Assembly (NCBI RefSeq): GCF_015207735.1
Contig: NZ_JADEWG010000027.1
Span: 1-60,667, forward strand
DNA: 60,667 nucleotides
Direction: 5' to 3'
From: [Phormidium] sp. LEGE 05292
GTDB taxonomy: Bacteria; Cyanobacteriota; Cyanobacteriia; Cyanobacteriales; Aerosakkonemataceae
The stretch's first letter is position 1. The number at the start of each line of letters is the position of its first letter. Below, piece by piece: positions 1 through 8,186 of the stretch. Under the pieces are notes generated by a model. That model ran no database searches, was not told the origin of the DNA, and worked only from the letters and a program-made list of their open reading frames with translations. A program made the translations under genes and the position numbers.

Positions 1-33
1 CTCCCCCCCTTATTAAGGGGGGGTTGGGGGGGG
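1..33. repeat. C/G-run inverted repeat at window start
   Basis: Positions 3-12 and 14-23 form a perfect 10-bp inverted repeat with a 1-nt loop (seven C, TTA, then TAA, seven G), followed by a second G run. This is a common type of dispersed cyanobacterial repeat. Here it lies in frame inside the truncated GTPase, where it encodes a Pro-Pro-rich stretch. Confidence 0.6.
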
Positions 34-353
34 ATCGTCCAACGTACAGAACGAGGGTATTGAGTAACGCCGTGAAGTGGGCCTGTTTGTAATATTTTCT
101 GCCCGATTAAAGCATTTAAAACTGCTGATTTTCCCCGACTAACTAAACCAAAAGCAGCAATACAAATTACGCCTTGATCTAACTTTTCTAAAGTGCTGTT
201 TAAAACTTCAATTTCTGGACGCAACATTGCCCGCACTTTTGCCGAATGTCCCGAAAGGGCACGACGAATGCTGGAACGAGCACGGTTAAAGTGAGTGTCT
301 TGGCGACTTCGCGCTGGGGAAGGTTCAGTTTCAGGGAATGGCGTGTTACTCAA
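1..353 (-). CDS. Dynamin-like/DUF697-type GTPase, N-terminal part only (cut by window edge)
   Basis: The minus strand is open from 353 to the window edge. It carries a P-loop (GLVSRGKS) followed by AVLNALIG, the start of a small GTPase G domain of the kind found in cyanobacterial DUF697 GTP-binding proteins. A charged helix rich in Arg precedes it. An in-frame TAA lies a few codons upstream and there is no ATG, so TTG at 353 is the most likely start; no clear ribosome site is seen. The last codons (1-33) lie inside a C-rich/G-rich repeat, so the reading frame there may be repeat-derived. The rest of the protein lies outside the window. A second GTPase of this kind lies at 6038-7507. Confidence 0.7.
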   Translation of the reverse strand, partial: MSNTPFPETEPSPARSRQDTHFNRARSSIRRALSGHSAKVRAMLRPEIEVLNSTLEKLDQGVICIAAFGLVSRGKSAVLNALIGQKILQTGPLHGVTQYPRSVRWTIPPQPPLNKGG

Positions 354-455
354 GGTTAAATCGGGAAAAATGGCTTACAGTTCTATTTTGACTAATATTT
401 AATTAATTGCGTATTTTACACTATATTTATGGTTGATTGATGGAAGCAACGAAAT

Positions 456-677
456 ATGACGGTTAATTGGAGAGAACATATAGTTACGACACCAAACATA
501 CTGCGTGGTAAACCGAGAATTAAAGGTACTAGAATTCCGGTAAGTTTGATTTTGGGTTATTTTGCAGCTAGCCAAAGTCAGGATGAAATTATGCAAGAGT
601 TTCCTGATTTATCAAAAGAACAAATAGCAGCTTGTTTAGATTATGCCCGTGATTTGTCAGAGTTTGAGACAGTATAA
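456..677 (+). CDS. DUF433 antitoxin-like protein
   Basis: This is a 73-residue protein of the DUF433 family: opening MTVNWREHI, the core PRIKGTRIPVSLIL and the C-terminal helix EQIAACLDYARD. DUF433 proteins are winged-helix-like and often act as the antitoxin beside a DUF5615 PIN-like toxin. No such toxin follows: the next gene, 53 bp away, is on the opposite strand. It may be an orphan antitoxin or a stand-alone regulator. A weak purine-rich stretch (GGAAG) lies upstream of the ATG. Confidence 0.75.
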   Translation: MTVNWREHIVTTPNILRGKPRIKGTRIPVSLILGYFAASQSQDEIMQEFPDLSKEQIAACLDYARDLSEFETV

Positions 678-729
678 ACAACTTCTGTTTCAGATAATTA
701 AAAAGGTACGATCGCTATTTCTACACTAA

Positions 730-3700
730 CTAGTTTTTGATATTGTCACACAAATGGCGATCGCGAAGCGTGCCGTCAGGCTTATCGCTCTTTTCCACCT
801 CTACATTCGTTCGCAAATAATCTCCTACCCAATTACAAGCATACTCCAACTCATTGAGATTCTCTATCTTTTTTAAATCCCAAATAATCACAGTGCTATC
901 ATCTCCACCAGAAACTAAAAATTTACCATCAGGAGTAAAAGCTAAACTAATCACCATTCCCTGATGTCCCGGCAAAGTTCTTAACAATTTTCCCTGAAGA
1001 TCCCATAACTTTACTGTATTATCAACTCCCGCAGTAGCAATAGTTTGTCCATCTGGACTAAAAGCAACTCTAGTTAACCCTTGACTTTGCCCTGGAATAG
1101 TTTTTAAGAGTTTGCCATTCCCCGTCCAAAGTTTCAAAATGTCATCCCGACTGGTGGAGGCGATGATATTTTTTTGCGGACTCCAAGCAATTCCCCAAAC
1201 AGCACCTTCATGGGAAAGCGTTGCTACTAGATTACCATTTGTTTGCCAAATTTTTACCTTACCATCTGCACTTGCGGAGGCGAGAAATTGACCATCAAAA
1301 TTAAAGGCTAACTTCCAAATTCTTTCAGAATGAGCGATAAAACTGTGCAGTAATTTGCCATCAAAGTTCCACAATTTAATCGTTCGATCGTCTCCCGCAG
1401 AAGCAATAATTTTGCGATTTGAACTCAAGGCAACTGCATAAACGCTGGCTTGATGTCCTCTAAAAGTTTTTAACAGTTTTAGCGGCAAATTTTTTCCCTG
1501 ACTTAAATGCCAAAGTTGAATATTACCATTATTGTTACCTGTCACTATCATCTGATTGTTTGGGCTAAAAACTACACCCTGAAAAGTATATTCTTTTGGT
1601 TTGAGTGTTTGCCAAAGTATACCATCAGTCCCCCATAATTTCAGGCTGTCATCACCACTCACTGAAGCAATTAACTTACCATTTGGACTAGTCGCAATAT
1701 CCCAAATAGTATCTTGATGTCCGTAGAGAGGTCTTAAAAGATATTGATTGCGTTCCCAGAGTTTTACTGTACCATCATCACTGGCAGAAGCAGCTAATAA
1801 ACCATCTGAACTTAAAGCTAAATCTCGAATTACAGCCTGATGTCCTTGTAATTTTCTCTTTAAAGTACCGTCAGTTTTCCAAATTGTAACCGTGTTATTT
1901 TTGTCGCCAGTGGCAATAATTTCTCCCTGACAATCAACCCCGATCGTACTATAGTTACTTTCCAATGTTCTTACTAAACTGCCGTCTAGCTTCCAGAGTT
2001 TAGCAGTGCGATCGGAACTAACAGAAACTAATAAGTTACTTTGCTGACAAAATGCCACATCCCAAACCGAATTTTGATGTCCTTTGAGGGTTTTTAGTAA
2101 CTTACCATCAATTGTCCAAAGCTTAATTGTGTTGTCAACTCCCGCCGAAGCAACAATCTGGCTATTAGGACTAAAGGCAATATTCCAAACACTTTTTTGA
2201 TGACCTGTTAAAGTCTTCCATAATTTGCCATCAATTGTCCATAATTTTATAGTTTTATCACTACTGCTAGAAGCAATAAATTTACCATTGGGACTAAATG
2301 CTACTCCCCAAATAGAAACTTGATGACCTTGGATAGTTTGGATTAATCTACCATCAATACTCCACAGTCTAATCTTTCCATCTAAACTACCAGAAACAAT
2401 CAAGCGACTGTCAGGATTAAACGCCACCCGATGAACAGTTGCGGTATGTTTTAAAGTATGTAAAAGTGTGCCATCTCGCCGCCAAAGTTTAACAGTTTTA
2501 TCATTACTTGCTGTAGCAATTAAGCGATCGTTAGGACTAATATCAACGCTCAAAACACTACCCTGATGTCCGATTAAACGGTTAAACTCATTATTTCCAT
2601 AAACTGTTTGTCTTAAGGCTATTTCTACATTTTTAGCAGTTTCAGGATCGACATCTCCTAAGTCTTGGAGGCGGCGTTTGGCTTTAATCGCTTCGATCAT
2701 TGCATCTAATTGACGATGGGACGCAAATAAGCCTTCTGAGGATGAAGTTAACGCTCTTATTTCGCTAATTCTGGCTTGTCGATATTGCCAAAATGCAATT
2801 AATCCTAAAGCGGAAGCGAGGAAAAAAGCACTACTCACTAACATTAAAAATAACCTTTGTAACCGGGCGATTTTTTGTTCTTGTTGTAATCGTTTTTGTT
2901 CTTCAATTAATTGAGTTTCAATTGCTTTAGTGCGTTCGGCTTCTATTTTTCTCTGGGTTTCTTGGTGATCGATTTCTAGAGATGCAGCCAGGAAATGATA
3001 GTCTAAATCGCTCAAACTTTTTCCCTGCGCCCAAAGTTGAGCATCTTTTAAAGCTTGTCCTCTTAATAAACGCGAGGTATCAGTTTTTTGGGAAGCAATC
3101 CAGGCATCGAATGTTTGGGAATAAGGACGTAGTTTTTTTAATTCCTTTTCCACCCAATCTTGATTAAAAACTCTTTGATAAATTAGATTTTTGACTTGGA
3201 ACAATCCATATTTTCTTTCGATTAAGCCTGATAACAAAAGTTCTTCTTGTTCCCGACTGTCATCAGCAGGAACTTGAATACTTTGGAGGATTTGTTGGTA
3301 AATTGCTAGCAATCTTCCGGCGCGTTGTTCGTTGCGAAGTATGCGATCGCGGATCGTTTTTAAATGCTCTGGTTCATCTTGACTTTGCCAATTTTGAATG
3401 ATGCAGAATTTTACCAAAGTCTCCACCCAAAATCCCTCAGTCCCTGGCAAAATTTCCAGAGAATCGCTTACTGAATCTTTGCTTAAATTCAAGACTAAAT
3501 TACACAATTTATGAGTTAAAAATGGCTGTCCATTTGTCCAAGTTAAAATTTCTTTGAGGATACTTCCTGAGTTTCTAAATTTTCCGGTTAATCCCTTAGC
3601 TAAAGGTTGAGCTTCTTCTAATGTAAATCCATTAATTTCTATAGCTTTACCAATATTAAAAGGAGTACGATTTCTATCAGTAATCAAATCACTGGGAGTC

Positions 3701-4254
3701 GCCACGCCAAATATCGCCCAAGTCAGGTTTTTGTAGGCAGGATTAATTGCCCTTTGGTTATAACAAAAACGAATTAAAGCGAAAAAATCATCTATAGGAA
3801 AATCTAAGCTAAGAATACTGTCTATTTCATCAATAAAAATTACTAGCTGTGAGTGGGAAAATTGTTCTAATAAAATCTCTTCTATAAAATTACCTAATTG
3901 CTGCACTAATGATAAATTTTCTTGCTCTTTCCACCAACTTTTAAAATTAACTTTTAAGCTCAAATTGAAACCGCGCCATAAATCTGCAATTATTCCTTTA
4001 TACCACTGAGCCGGGGTAATCGTTTCGCTACCAATACGAGTCATATCTACAGTAGCACATAACACACTTTCTTGTTGTAATTTATGTCTAGTCCGAACTA
4101 ATAGTGAAGATTTACCCATTTGTCGGGAGTTCAAAACATAACAAAATTCCCCATTTTTTAAGGCTTTATATAATTCCGAGTCTGCTTTTCTAATTACATA
4201 ACAATGTGCTTCAACGGCTAGACTTCCGCCAACTTGATAAAGATAATTTGTCAT
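730..4254 (-). CDS. AAA-like ATPase with transmembrane helix and 14 WD40 repeats
   Basis: This 1174-residue protein has a clear domain order. An AAA_35-type ATPase domain fills about residues 1-350, with P-loop SRQMGKSS at 43-50 and Walker B LVIFIDEIDS at 137-146. A charged coiled coil follows at about 427-466, then one hydrophobic segment at 467-490. From about 562 there are 14 WD40 units, most with GHQ..V and a KLW or equivalent strand, which fits two seven-bladed propellers. The protein is probably membrane-anchored, with ATPase and propellers on either side or both held in the cytoplasm. The tail ends DRHLCDNIKN, usual for this family, but is interrupted by 8 extra codons from a short repeat. 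It is 46 nt downstream of the AAA-GGDEF gene, so probably cotranscribed. Its function is unknown; large WD40-AAA proteins are thought to be signalling or conflict-system hubs. Confidence 0.88.
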   Translation of the reverse strand: MTNYLYQVGGSLAVEAHCYVIRKADSELYKALKNGEFCYVLNSRQMGKSSLLVRTRHKLQQESVLCATVDMTRIGSETITPAQWYKGIIADLWRGFNLSLKVNFKSWWKEQENLSLVQQLGNFIEEILLEQFSHSQLVIFIDEIDSILSLDFPIDDFFALIRFCYNQRAINPAYKNLTWAIFGVATPSDLITDRNRTPFNIGKAIEINGFTLEEAQPLAKGLTGKFRNSGSILKEILTWTNGQPFLTHKLCNLVLNLSKDSVSDSLEILPGTEGFWVETLVKFCIIQNWQSQDEPEHLKTIRDRILRNEQRAGRLLAIYQQILQSIQVPADDSREQEELLLSGLIERKYGLFQVKNLIYQRVFNQDWVEKELKKLRPYSQTFDAWIASQKTDTSRLLRGQALKDAQLWAQGKSLSDLDYHFLAASLEIDHQETQRKIEAERTKAIETQLIEEQKRLQQEQKIARLQRLFLMLVSSAFFLASALGLIAFWQYRQARISEIRALTSSSEGLFASHRQLDAMIEAIKAKRRLQDLGDVDPETAKNVEIALRQTVYGNNEFNRLIGHQGSVLSVDISPNDRLIATASNDKTVKLWRRDGTLLHTLKHTATVHRVAFNPDSRLIVSGSLDGKIRLWSIDGRLIQTIQGHQVSIWGVAFSPNGKFIASSSSDKTIKLWTIDGKLWKTLTGHQKSVWNIAFSPNSQIVASAGVDNTIKLWTIDGKLLKTLKGHQNSVWDVAFCQQSNLLVSVSSDRTAKLWKLDGSLVRTLESNYSTIGVDCQGEIIATGDKNNTVTIWKTDGTLKRKLQGHQAVIRDLALSSDGLLAASASDDGTVKLWERNQYLLRPLYGHQDTIWDIATSPNGKLIASVSGDDSLKLWGTDGILWQTLKPKEYTFQGVVFSPNNQMIVTGNNNGNIQLWHLSQGKNLPLKLLKTFRGHQASVYAVALSSNRKIIASAGDDRTIKLWNFDGKLLHSFIAHSERIWKLAFNFDGQFLASASADGKVKIWQTNGNLVATLSHEGAVWGIAWSPQKNIIASTSRDDILKLWTGNGKLLKTIPGQSQGLTRVAFSPDGQTIATAGVDNTVKLWDLQGKLLRTLPGHQGMVISLAFTPDGKFLVSGGDDSTVIIWDLKKIENLNELEYACNWVGDYLRTNVEVEKSDKPDGTLRDRHLCDNIKN
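757..792. repeat. 24-bp HIP1-anchored small dispersed repeat inside the WD40-AAA tail
   Basis: On the plus strand GCGATCGC is followed by AAGCGTGCCG and then AGGC..ATCGC. The coding strand reads Ser-Asp, eight extra codons (KPDGTLRD), then Arg-His-Leu-Cys. Removing 24 nt restores the family tail SDRHLCD, so this is an exact in-frame insertion flanked by repeated GAT. The same sequence family occurs twice in tandem at 60118-60175. Confidence 0.7.
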
Positions 4255-4300
4255 GAGAGTATCGCTGATATTTGGCTATTTATTTAGTGATTAGTAAATT

Positions 4301-5914
4301 TCATCCCACTTCCTCTTCAGGGGGTAAATAATTGCTAATGCGATCGCCTTCATTTCTTCTAGATTCACGCAAAGCTTGACTAGCTTCATAAATTATTTGA
4401 TTTATCTCACATTTTCGGCTAGGAATCTTACTAGCAATGCCTAAACTAACTGTAACTATAGAATTTTGAAAACCATCCATGCTTTGAGCTTCAAAAGGAA
4501 TTACCAATGATTTTACTCGCTGTCGGATTTTCTCAGCTATTTGCCAGATAATTGTCAGATCTGTTCCTGGTAACAGCACAGCAAATTCTTGACGCTGATA
4601 ACGAGCGATTAAAGCGTTAGGAAGATCCACTATATAACGGATAGTATCAGCAACTTGTTGTAAGCATAAATTGGCAGTTTTATAACCATAAATTTTTTCA
4701 TAATAATCGAAATAATCTACAGCACACAAAATTAATGAGAGAGTTTCCTGAGCGGCTGATTGTTGCCATACTTTTTCCAGTTGTTGCTCAAAATAACTAT
4801 GATTTATTAACTGAGTTACATCATCTAAAGATACACTTAACCCTTGTTTTTGTGCCTGTTTTGGTAAGCGATCGCTCAACGAACTAACTTGTAAAAGTTG
4901 TTCCTGAAAATATAGCCGATATAATTCACAACTAATTGTTGCTTCAGAACCTTTCAACTTAATTATACCTATGCTTTCTAATTTATAGGCAGCGATCGCT
5001 TCTAAAGGTTCCCTAAATCCATTAATTATTTGCTTTAAAACTTCTTCTAGTTCTGGATTTTCGCGAATCGTGTTTAACTGACTGAGCAAATGTTGGTGAT
5101 AAATTCCTTCTAGTTTAGGTGCTACTGTTAAAAATTCCTCGATATTTTCCCATTTATTTCTTTGATTAACCAAATTATAAAGAGCTAAATTAATTAAATA
5201 TGGATGTCCACCTACGATCGCCATTAGTTGTTTAGCATTTTTACCATCTTTCCAATCTAATCCGTAAATTGCTGCTAATTTTTGCACTTGTTCTAGAGTA
5301 AATTCTGGCAACTGAAGTGACAATCCAATATTAAAAGGTGATTGATTGACATTTAAAGATACATAAACTTCTGTGGAATGAATCACCACTAATCGCAATT
5401 TTTGCCAAATTTCTGTTTGCTTTGCTTCTTCATGCCACGACCGCAATAAAGACAAAAAATTTCTCGCAATTTCAGGATGCTCGAAAACTCGATTTACTTC
5501 ATTTAAAACTAATACTACAGGAGCATTAATTTGCTCTAACAAATAACCTTGAAAATACAAAGTACTGCTAACTTTACTACCTATATCCTCATCCCAATAT
5601 TCATCTAGCATCGGTTCTAGTTGTAATTGGCGACTGACATTGGCACAAAACCAGCGCAAAAATTTATACAAGGAAGTAAAGATTTCCTCATCAGCTTGCT
5701 GAAAATCTATTTTTGCAGTTAGATAATATAGATTAACAGCGCGATCGATCAACCGGATCATCAGCGAACTTTTCCCCATTTTTCTGGGTGCTTTAATCCG
5801 AATGAAACTCCCTGGTTTAGTGATTTCCGAGTAAGCTAGCTCTTCAAGTGGAGGACGTTCAATATAAAACGCAGAATTCAGTGGTAATGGATCGTTGGGA
5901 AATCTTAAAGACAT
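4301..5914 (-). CDS. AAA-like ATPase fused to a degenerate GGDEF domain
   Basis: This 537-residue protein has an N-terminal AAA_35-like domain with P-loop APRKMGKSS (42-50). Its Walker B region reads VLVLNEVNRVF, with Asn where acidic residues are normal. A C-terminal domain from about residue 345 has the length and pattern of a GGDEF domain, but the signature is RYQRQEF in place of GGDEF, and the usual N..GH..GD metal/substrate positions read Y..GY..TA. Cyclic-di-GMP synthesis is therefore unlikely; a nucleotide-sensing or scaffold role is an inference. It lies 123 nt after the DUF697 GTPase gene and 46 nt before the WD40-AAA gene, all in the same direction. Confidence 0.85.
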   Translation of the reverse strand: MSLRFPNDPLPLNSAFYIERPPLEELAYSEITKPGSFIRIKAPRKMGKSSLMIRLIDRAVNLYYLTAKIDFQQADEEIFTSLYKFLRWFCANVSRQLQLEPMLDEYWDEDIGSKVSSTLYFQGYLLEQINAPVVLVLNEVNRVFEHPEIARNFLSLLRSWHEEAKQTEIWQKLRLVVIHSTEVYVSLNVNQSPFNIGLSLQLPEFTLEQVQKLAAIYGLDWKDGKNAKQLMAIVGGHPYLINLALYNLVNQRNKWENIEEFLTVAPKLEGIYHQHLLSQLNTIRENPELEEVLKQIINGFREPLEAIAAYKLESIGIIKLKGSEATISCELYRLYFQEQLLQVSSLSDRLPKQAQKQGLSVSLDDVTQLINHSYFEQQLEKVWQQSAAQETLSLILCAVDYFDYYEKIYGYKTANLCLQQVADTIRYIVDLPNALIARYQRQEFAVLLPGTDLTIIWQIAEKIRQRVKSLVIPFEAQSMDGFQNSIVTVSLGIASKIPSRKCEINQIIYEASQALRESRRNEGDRISNYLPPEEEVG

Positions 5915-6037
5915 AATAATAGTCCATAGTGTTTTCCTTTACATTACCATCTGGACTAGTTTTTTTAGCTCAGTCAAAGTTAATTTTCATTACTTAGAAG
6001 TACGCATAATTGCGTAATATTAATTAGACAAATGAAA

Positions 6038-7507
6038 TTAACCAAGTTTTTCTTCCGCACAAACTTGTAACTGAGGCGAACTCGGAATTAATGTACTCAC
6101 AACTTGCTGCACAAAAGATTGCAGGAAAACCACTCTTTGATTCTGTTGAAAAACGCTTTGCAATTTCTCTTTCAACCTTTCAATACTGAAAGCATTTTCC
6201 CCAGTATCAAAACTAATTTCTTGCTCTTGGAAATACTCAATTAAACTCAATCCAGCGATTCTTGTTAAGTACGCAGCACTAATTCCCTGTACAACTCCCC
6301 CAGCAACAAAAGTAATTGCATGAGTTTTGAGAAATGAGGTAATTGTTTGGGTGGAAATTTCCACTAATCCCAATTTCAGCATTGTACTTCCCATAGTTAC
6401 GGCTACAGTTTGCGCTTGTTCCAGTGATAATTTTTGCTGATAAATATTCGCTAAATCTAACACCATTTGAACGTTAATTGCGCCTGTAGCGACTAGATCT
6501 AATGCTGGTACAGGGTTAGCAAAAGCAGCAGCAGCGGAAATCCATTGATATTGTTCGATTATTGGCACAGATCGATCGCGCCTCACCCCATTTAAAAATT
6601 CCTTTGCTTCCCCTTTCAAAGCAACAGCTTCTCGCCAAGTTGTCGCCCAAACTAATTGTTGACTTTGTTGCGTTAAAATCACATTCAAACGTTCAGTTAA
6701 AGCTGCAATTTCTGGAACAGATTCTTCCAACCATTCTTGCACTGTTCCATCAGTTTGATACTGACGTACTTTAATCGCATTTGGATTAGCAGCAATAGCA
6801 ATTACATCTTCTTTTTCCAAGATTCCCTGCAATCTTTGCCGAATTTGTTGTAAAACAATTTCCCGATCTTCTGGTAAATATTGATCTTGCTTATTAAAAA
6901 TCAGCATCAACCGTTGATTAGCTGCTTTTAATTGCTGCAACCTTTGAAATTCTGAATTAGTTAAATCACCATTAACAACAAATAATAAAACATCAGCATT
7001 GCTAGTAGTTTTCCCAGCTTCTTTTTCAATTTCATCAGCAACAAATAAAGCAGGTATTTCCTGCAAACTTACAGTTTTTGTGATTTGAGGAAGCCAATTC
7101 TTTGTTAATAATTCCTGTAAAGTAGTTTTACCAACTGCTTTTCCACCAGTTACCGCCAAGCTTAACTCTTGTCTGTCTAATTTAGCTGTTACTTCGGCAA
7201 TTTTTAGTCGTAGTTTGGCTATTAAATCCCCATTAACTGCTTCTACTTCTAATTTATCGATTACTTTTTCGGCTTGAGCGATCGCCTTTTCCACAGTCGC
7301 CCTTTCCACCAGCGACACATCAAAATCTACCTGGGTGTTTTTCGCCTTCTTTTGTCTGAGTAAGAATACGCCACCTAGAGCGATCGCACTCCATACAGCA
7401 TACTCCCCCAACTGCCCCAACGTATCATCCACACCTTGCCACAGCCAAAGCAAAAATGAAAGCCCTACTCCGCCAATTAAAATCGGTTTCCGTAAATTCA
7501 CTGTCAT
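6038..7507 (-). CDS. DUF697-type GTP-binding membrane protein
   Basis: This 489-residue protein has a hydrophobic N-terminus (two segments, about residues 10-50), a coiled region, then a G domain with P-loop GGKAVGKTT (about 121-129) and guanine-specificity motif NKQD (about 205). A C-terminal hydrophobic block (MVLDLANIYQQKLS through FVAGGVVQGISAAY) matches the DUF697 membrane-associated helical domain. Such proteins are thought to act at membranes in a dynamin/Era-like way, but their role is not established. It heads a likely operon with the two AAA genes downstream. ATG at 7507 is preceded by no strong ribosome site. Confidence 0.8.
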   Translation of the reverse strand: MTVNLRKPILIGGVGLSFLLWLWQGVDDTLGQLGEYAVWSAIALGGVFLLRQKKAKNTQVDFDVSLVERATVEKAIAQAEKVIDKLEVEAVNGDLIAKLRLKIAEVTAKLDRQELSLAVTGGKAVGKTTLQELLTKNWLPQITKTVSLQEIPALFVADEIEKEAGKTTSNADVLLFVVNGDLTNSEFQRLQQLKAANQRLMLIFNKQDQYLPEDREIVLQQIRQRLQGILEKEDVIAIAANPNAIKVRQYQTDGTVQEWLEESVPEIAALTERLNVILTQQSQQLVWATTWREAVALKGEAKEFLNGVRRDRSVPIIEQYQWISAAAAFANPVPALDLVATGAINVQMVLDLANIYQQKLSLEQAQTVAVTMGSTMLKLGLVEISTQTITSFLKTHAITFVAGGVVQGISAAYLTRIAGLSLIEYFQEQEISFDTGENAFSIERLKEKLQSVFQQNQRVVFLQSFVQQVVSTLIPSSPQLQVCAEEKLG

Positions 7508-7582
7508 AATTTTATTTGTATAACTAGTTTCTAGGATAAAGCAAAACCTTTTAAATATTTAGTCTTTCAAGGTTCGCAATCC

Positions 7583-8101
7583 TTAATTTCCATCTGATTG
7601 TGCTTGTATTGGAATTATGTCGCCAAGAAACTCCTCGAATTTAAGCGGCTGTTGTTCCTCTGTTTCTTTACCAAAAACTTTTTGTAAAATTAAGTCCCAA
7701 GCGTTACGATACTGTGCGGAACGAGGTTTTCGCTGTCGCTTTTGACTTTCCACTAGATGGATTTCACTACCGTAGCTAATGAACACTTCCACTGGAAAAA
7801 CATAGAACAGATCGAGCTTCTCTACATATACTAGGGCAAAGTCAAAGTCAGATTGCTTGTAAGCTTCTCGAAGCATGAGCCTTCGATTTGTTTTAGTACG
7901 ACGGTTATCTACAACAAAATTACCTGATGACTCGTCAAACCAAGCATACTTGACTTGGATTTTAATCAGGGTTCCTTCTATGTCGAAGACGATATCATAA
8001 GGAAGTCGATCGCCAACAGGTTTTAAAACTCCCCAGCCACGCTTAAGAGCATGAAGAATAGCTGCTTGCTCTGCTATGTCTCCTTTCAGCTTCGTATCCA
8101 C
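7583..8101 (-). CDS. I-Ssp6803I-like PD-(D/E)XK homing endonuclease, free-standing
   Basis: This 172-residue protein looks closely related along its length to the Synechocystis tRNA-fMet intron endonuclease I-Ssp6803I as I remember it. Shared features are the opening KLKGDIAEQAAI, GWGVLKP.GDRL.YD, Q-V-K, VVDNRRT.TNRR, FYVFPV.VFISYGSEIHLVE and KRQRKPRS. Putative catalytic residues are Glu11, Asp36, Gln49 and Lys51. The family is tetrameric and cuts the anticodon region of intronless tRNA-fMet genes. Start is GTG at 8101 with only a weak purine tract upstream. The gene lies downstream of the tRNA, beyond a hairpin and outside the intron, which is not the usual arrangement for an intron-encoded enzyme. 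About 20 extra residues extend the C-terminus. Confidence 0.92.
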   Translation of the reverse strand: MDTKLKGDIAEQAAILHALKRGWGVLKPVGDRLPYDIVFDIEGTLIKIQVKYAWFDESSGNFVVDNRRTKTNRRLMLREAYKQSDFDFALVYVEKLDLFYVFPVEVFISYGSEIHLVESQKRQRKPRSAQYRNAWDLILQKVFGKETEEQQPLKFEEFLGDIIPIQAQSDGN

Positions 8102-8135
8102 AATCTAATCTTTCAGAACCAATGCTTATCAGCAT

Positions 8136-8182
8136 AAAGCAAAACCCCTAAAACATAACAGTTTTAGGGGTTTTGCTTTTTT
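8136..8182. terminator. 19-bp perfect hairpin between tRNA-fMet and the endonuclease gene
   Basis: Positions 8136-8154 and 8161-8179 are perfect inverted copies with a 6-nt loop. On the plus strand the stem runs straight into six T. On the minus strand, the direction of the tRNA, the T-rich part lies within the 3' arm. It can end tRNA-fMet transcription and would separate the endonuclease from it, or may cap the tRNA 3' trailer. Confidence 0.7.
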
Positions 8183-8186
8183 AATT

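Noticed and set aside
1-360. Contig-end assembly artefact at the window start
   Set aside because: The repeat at 1-33 makes one suspicious, but the GTPase frame stays open across it, so the sequence itself gives no evidence of a misjoin.
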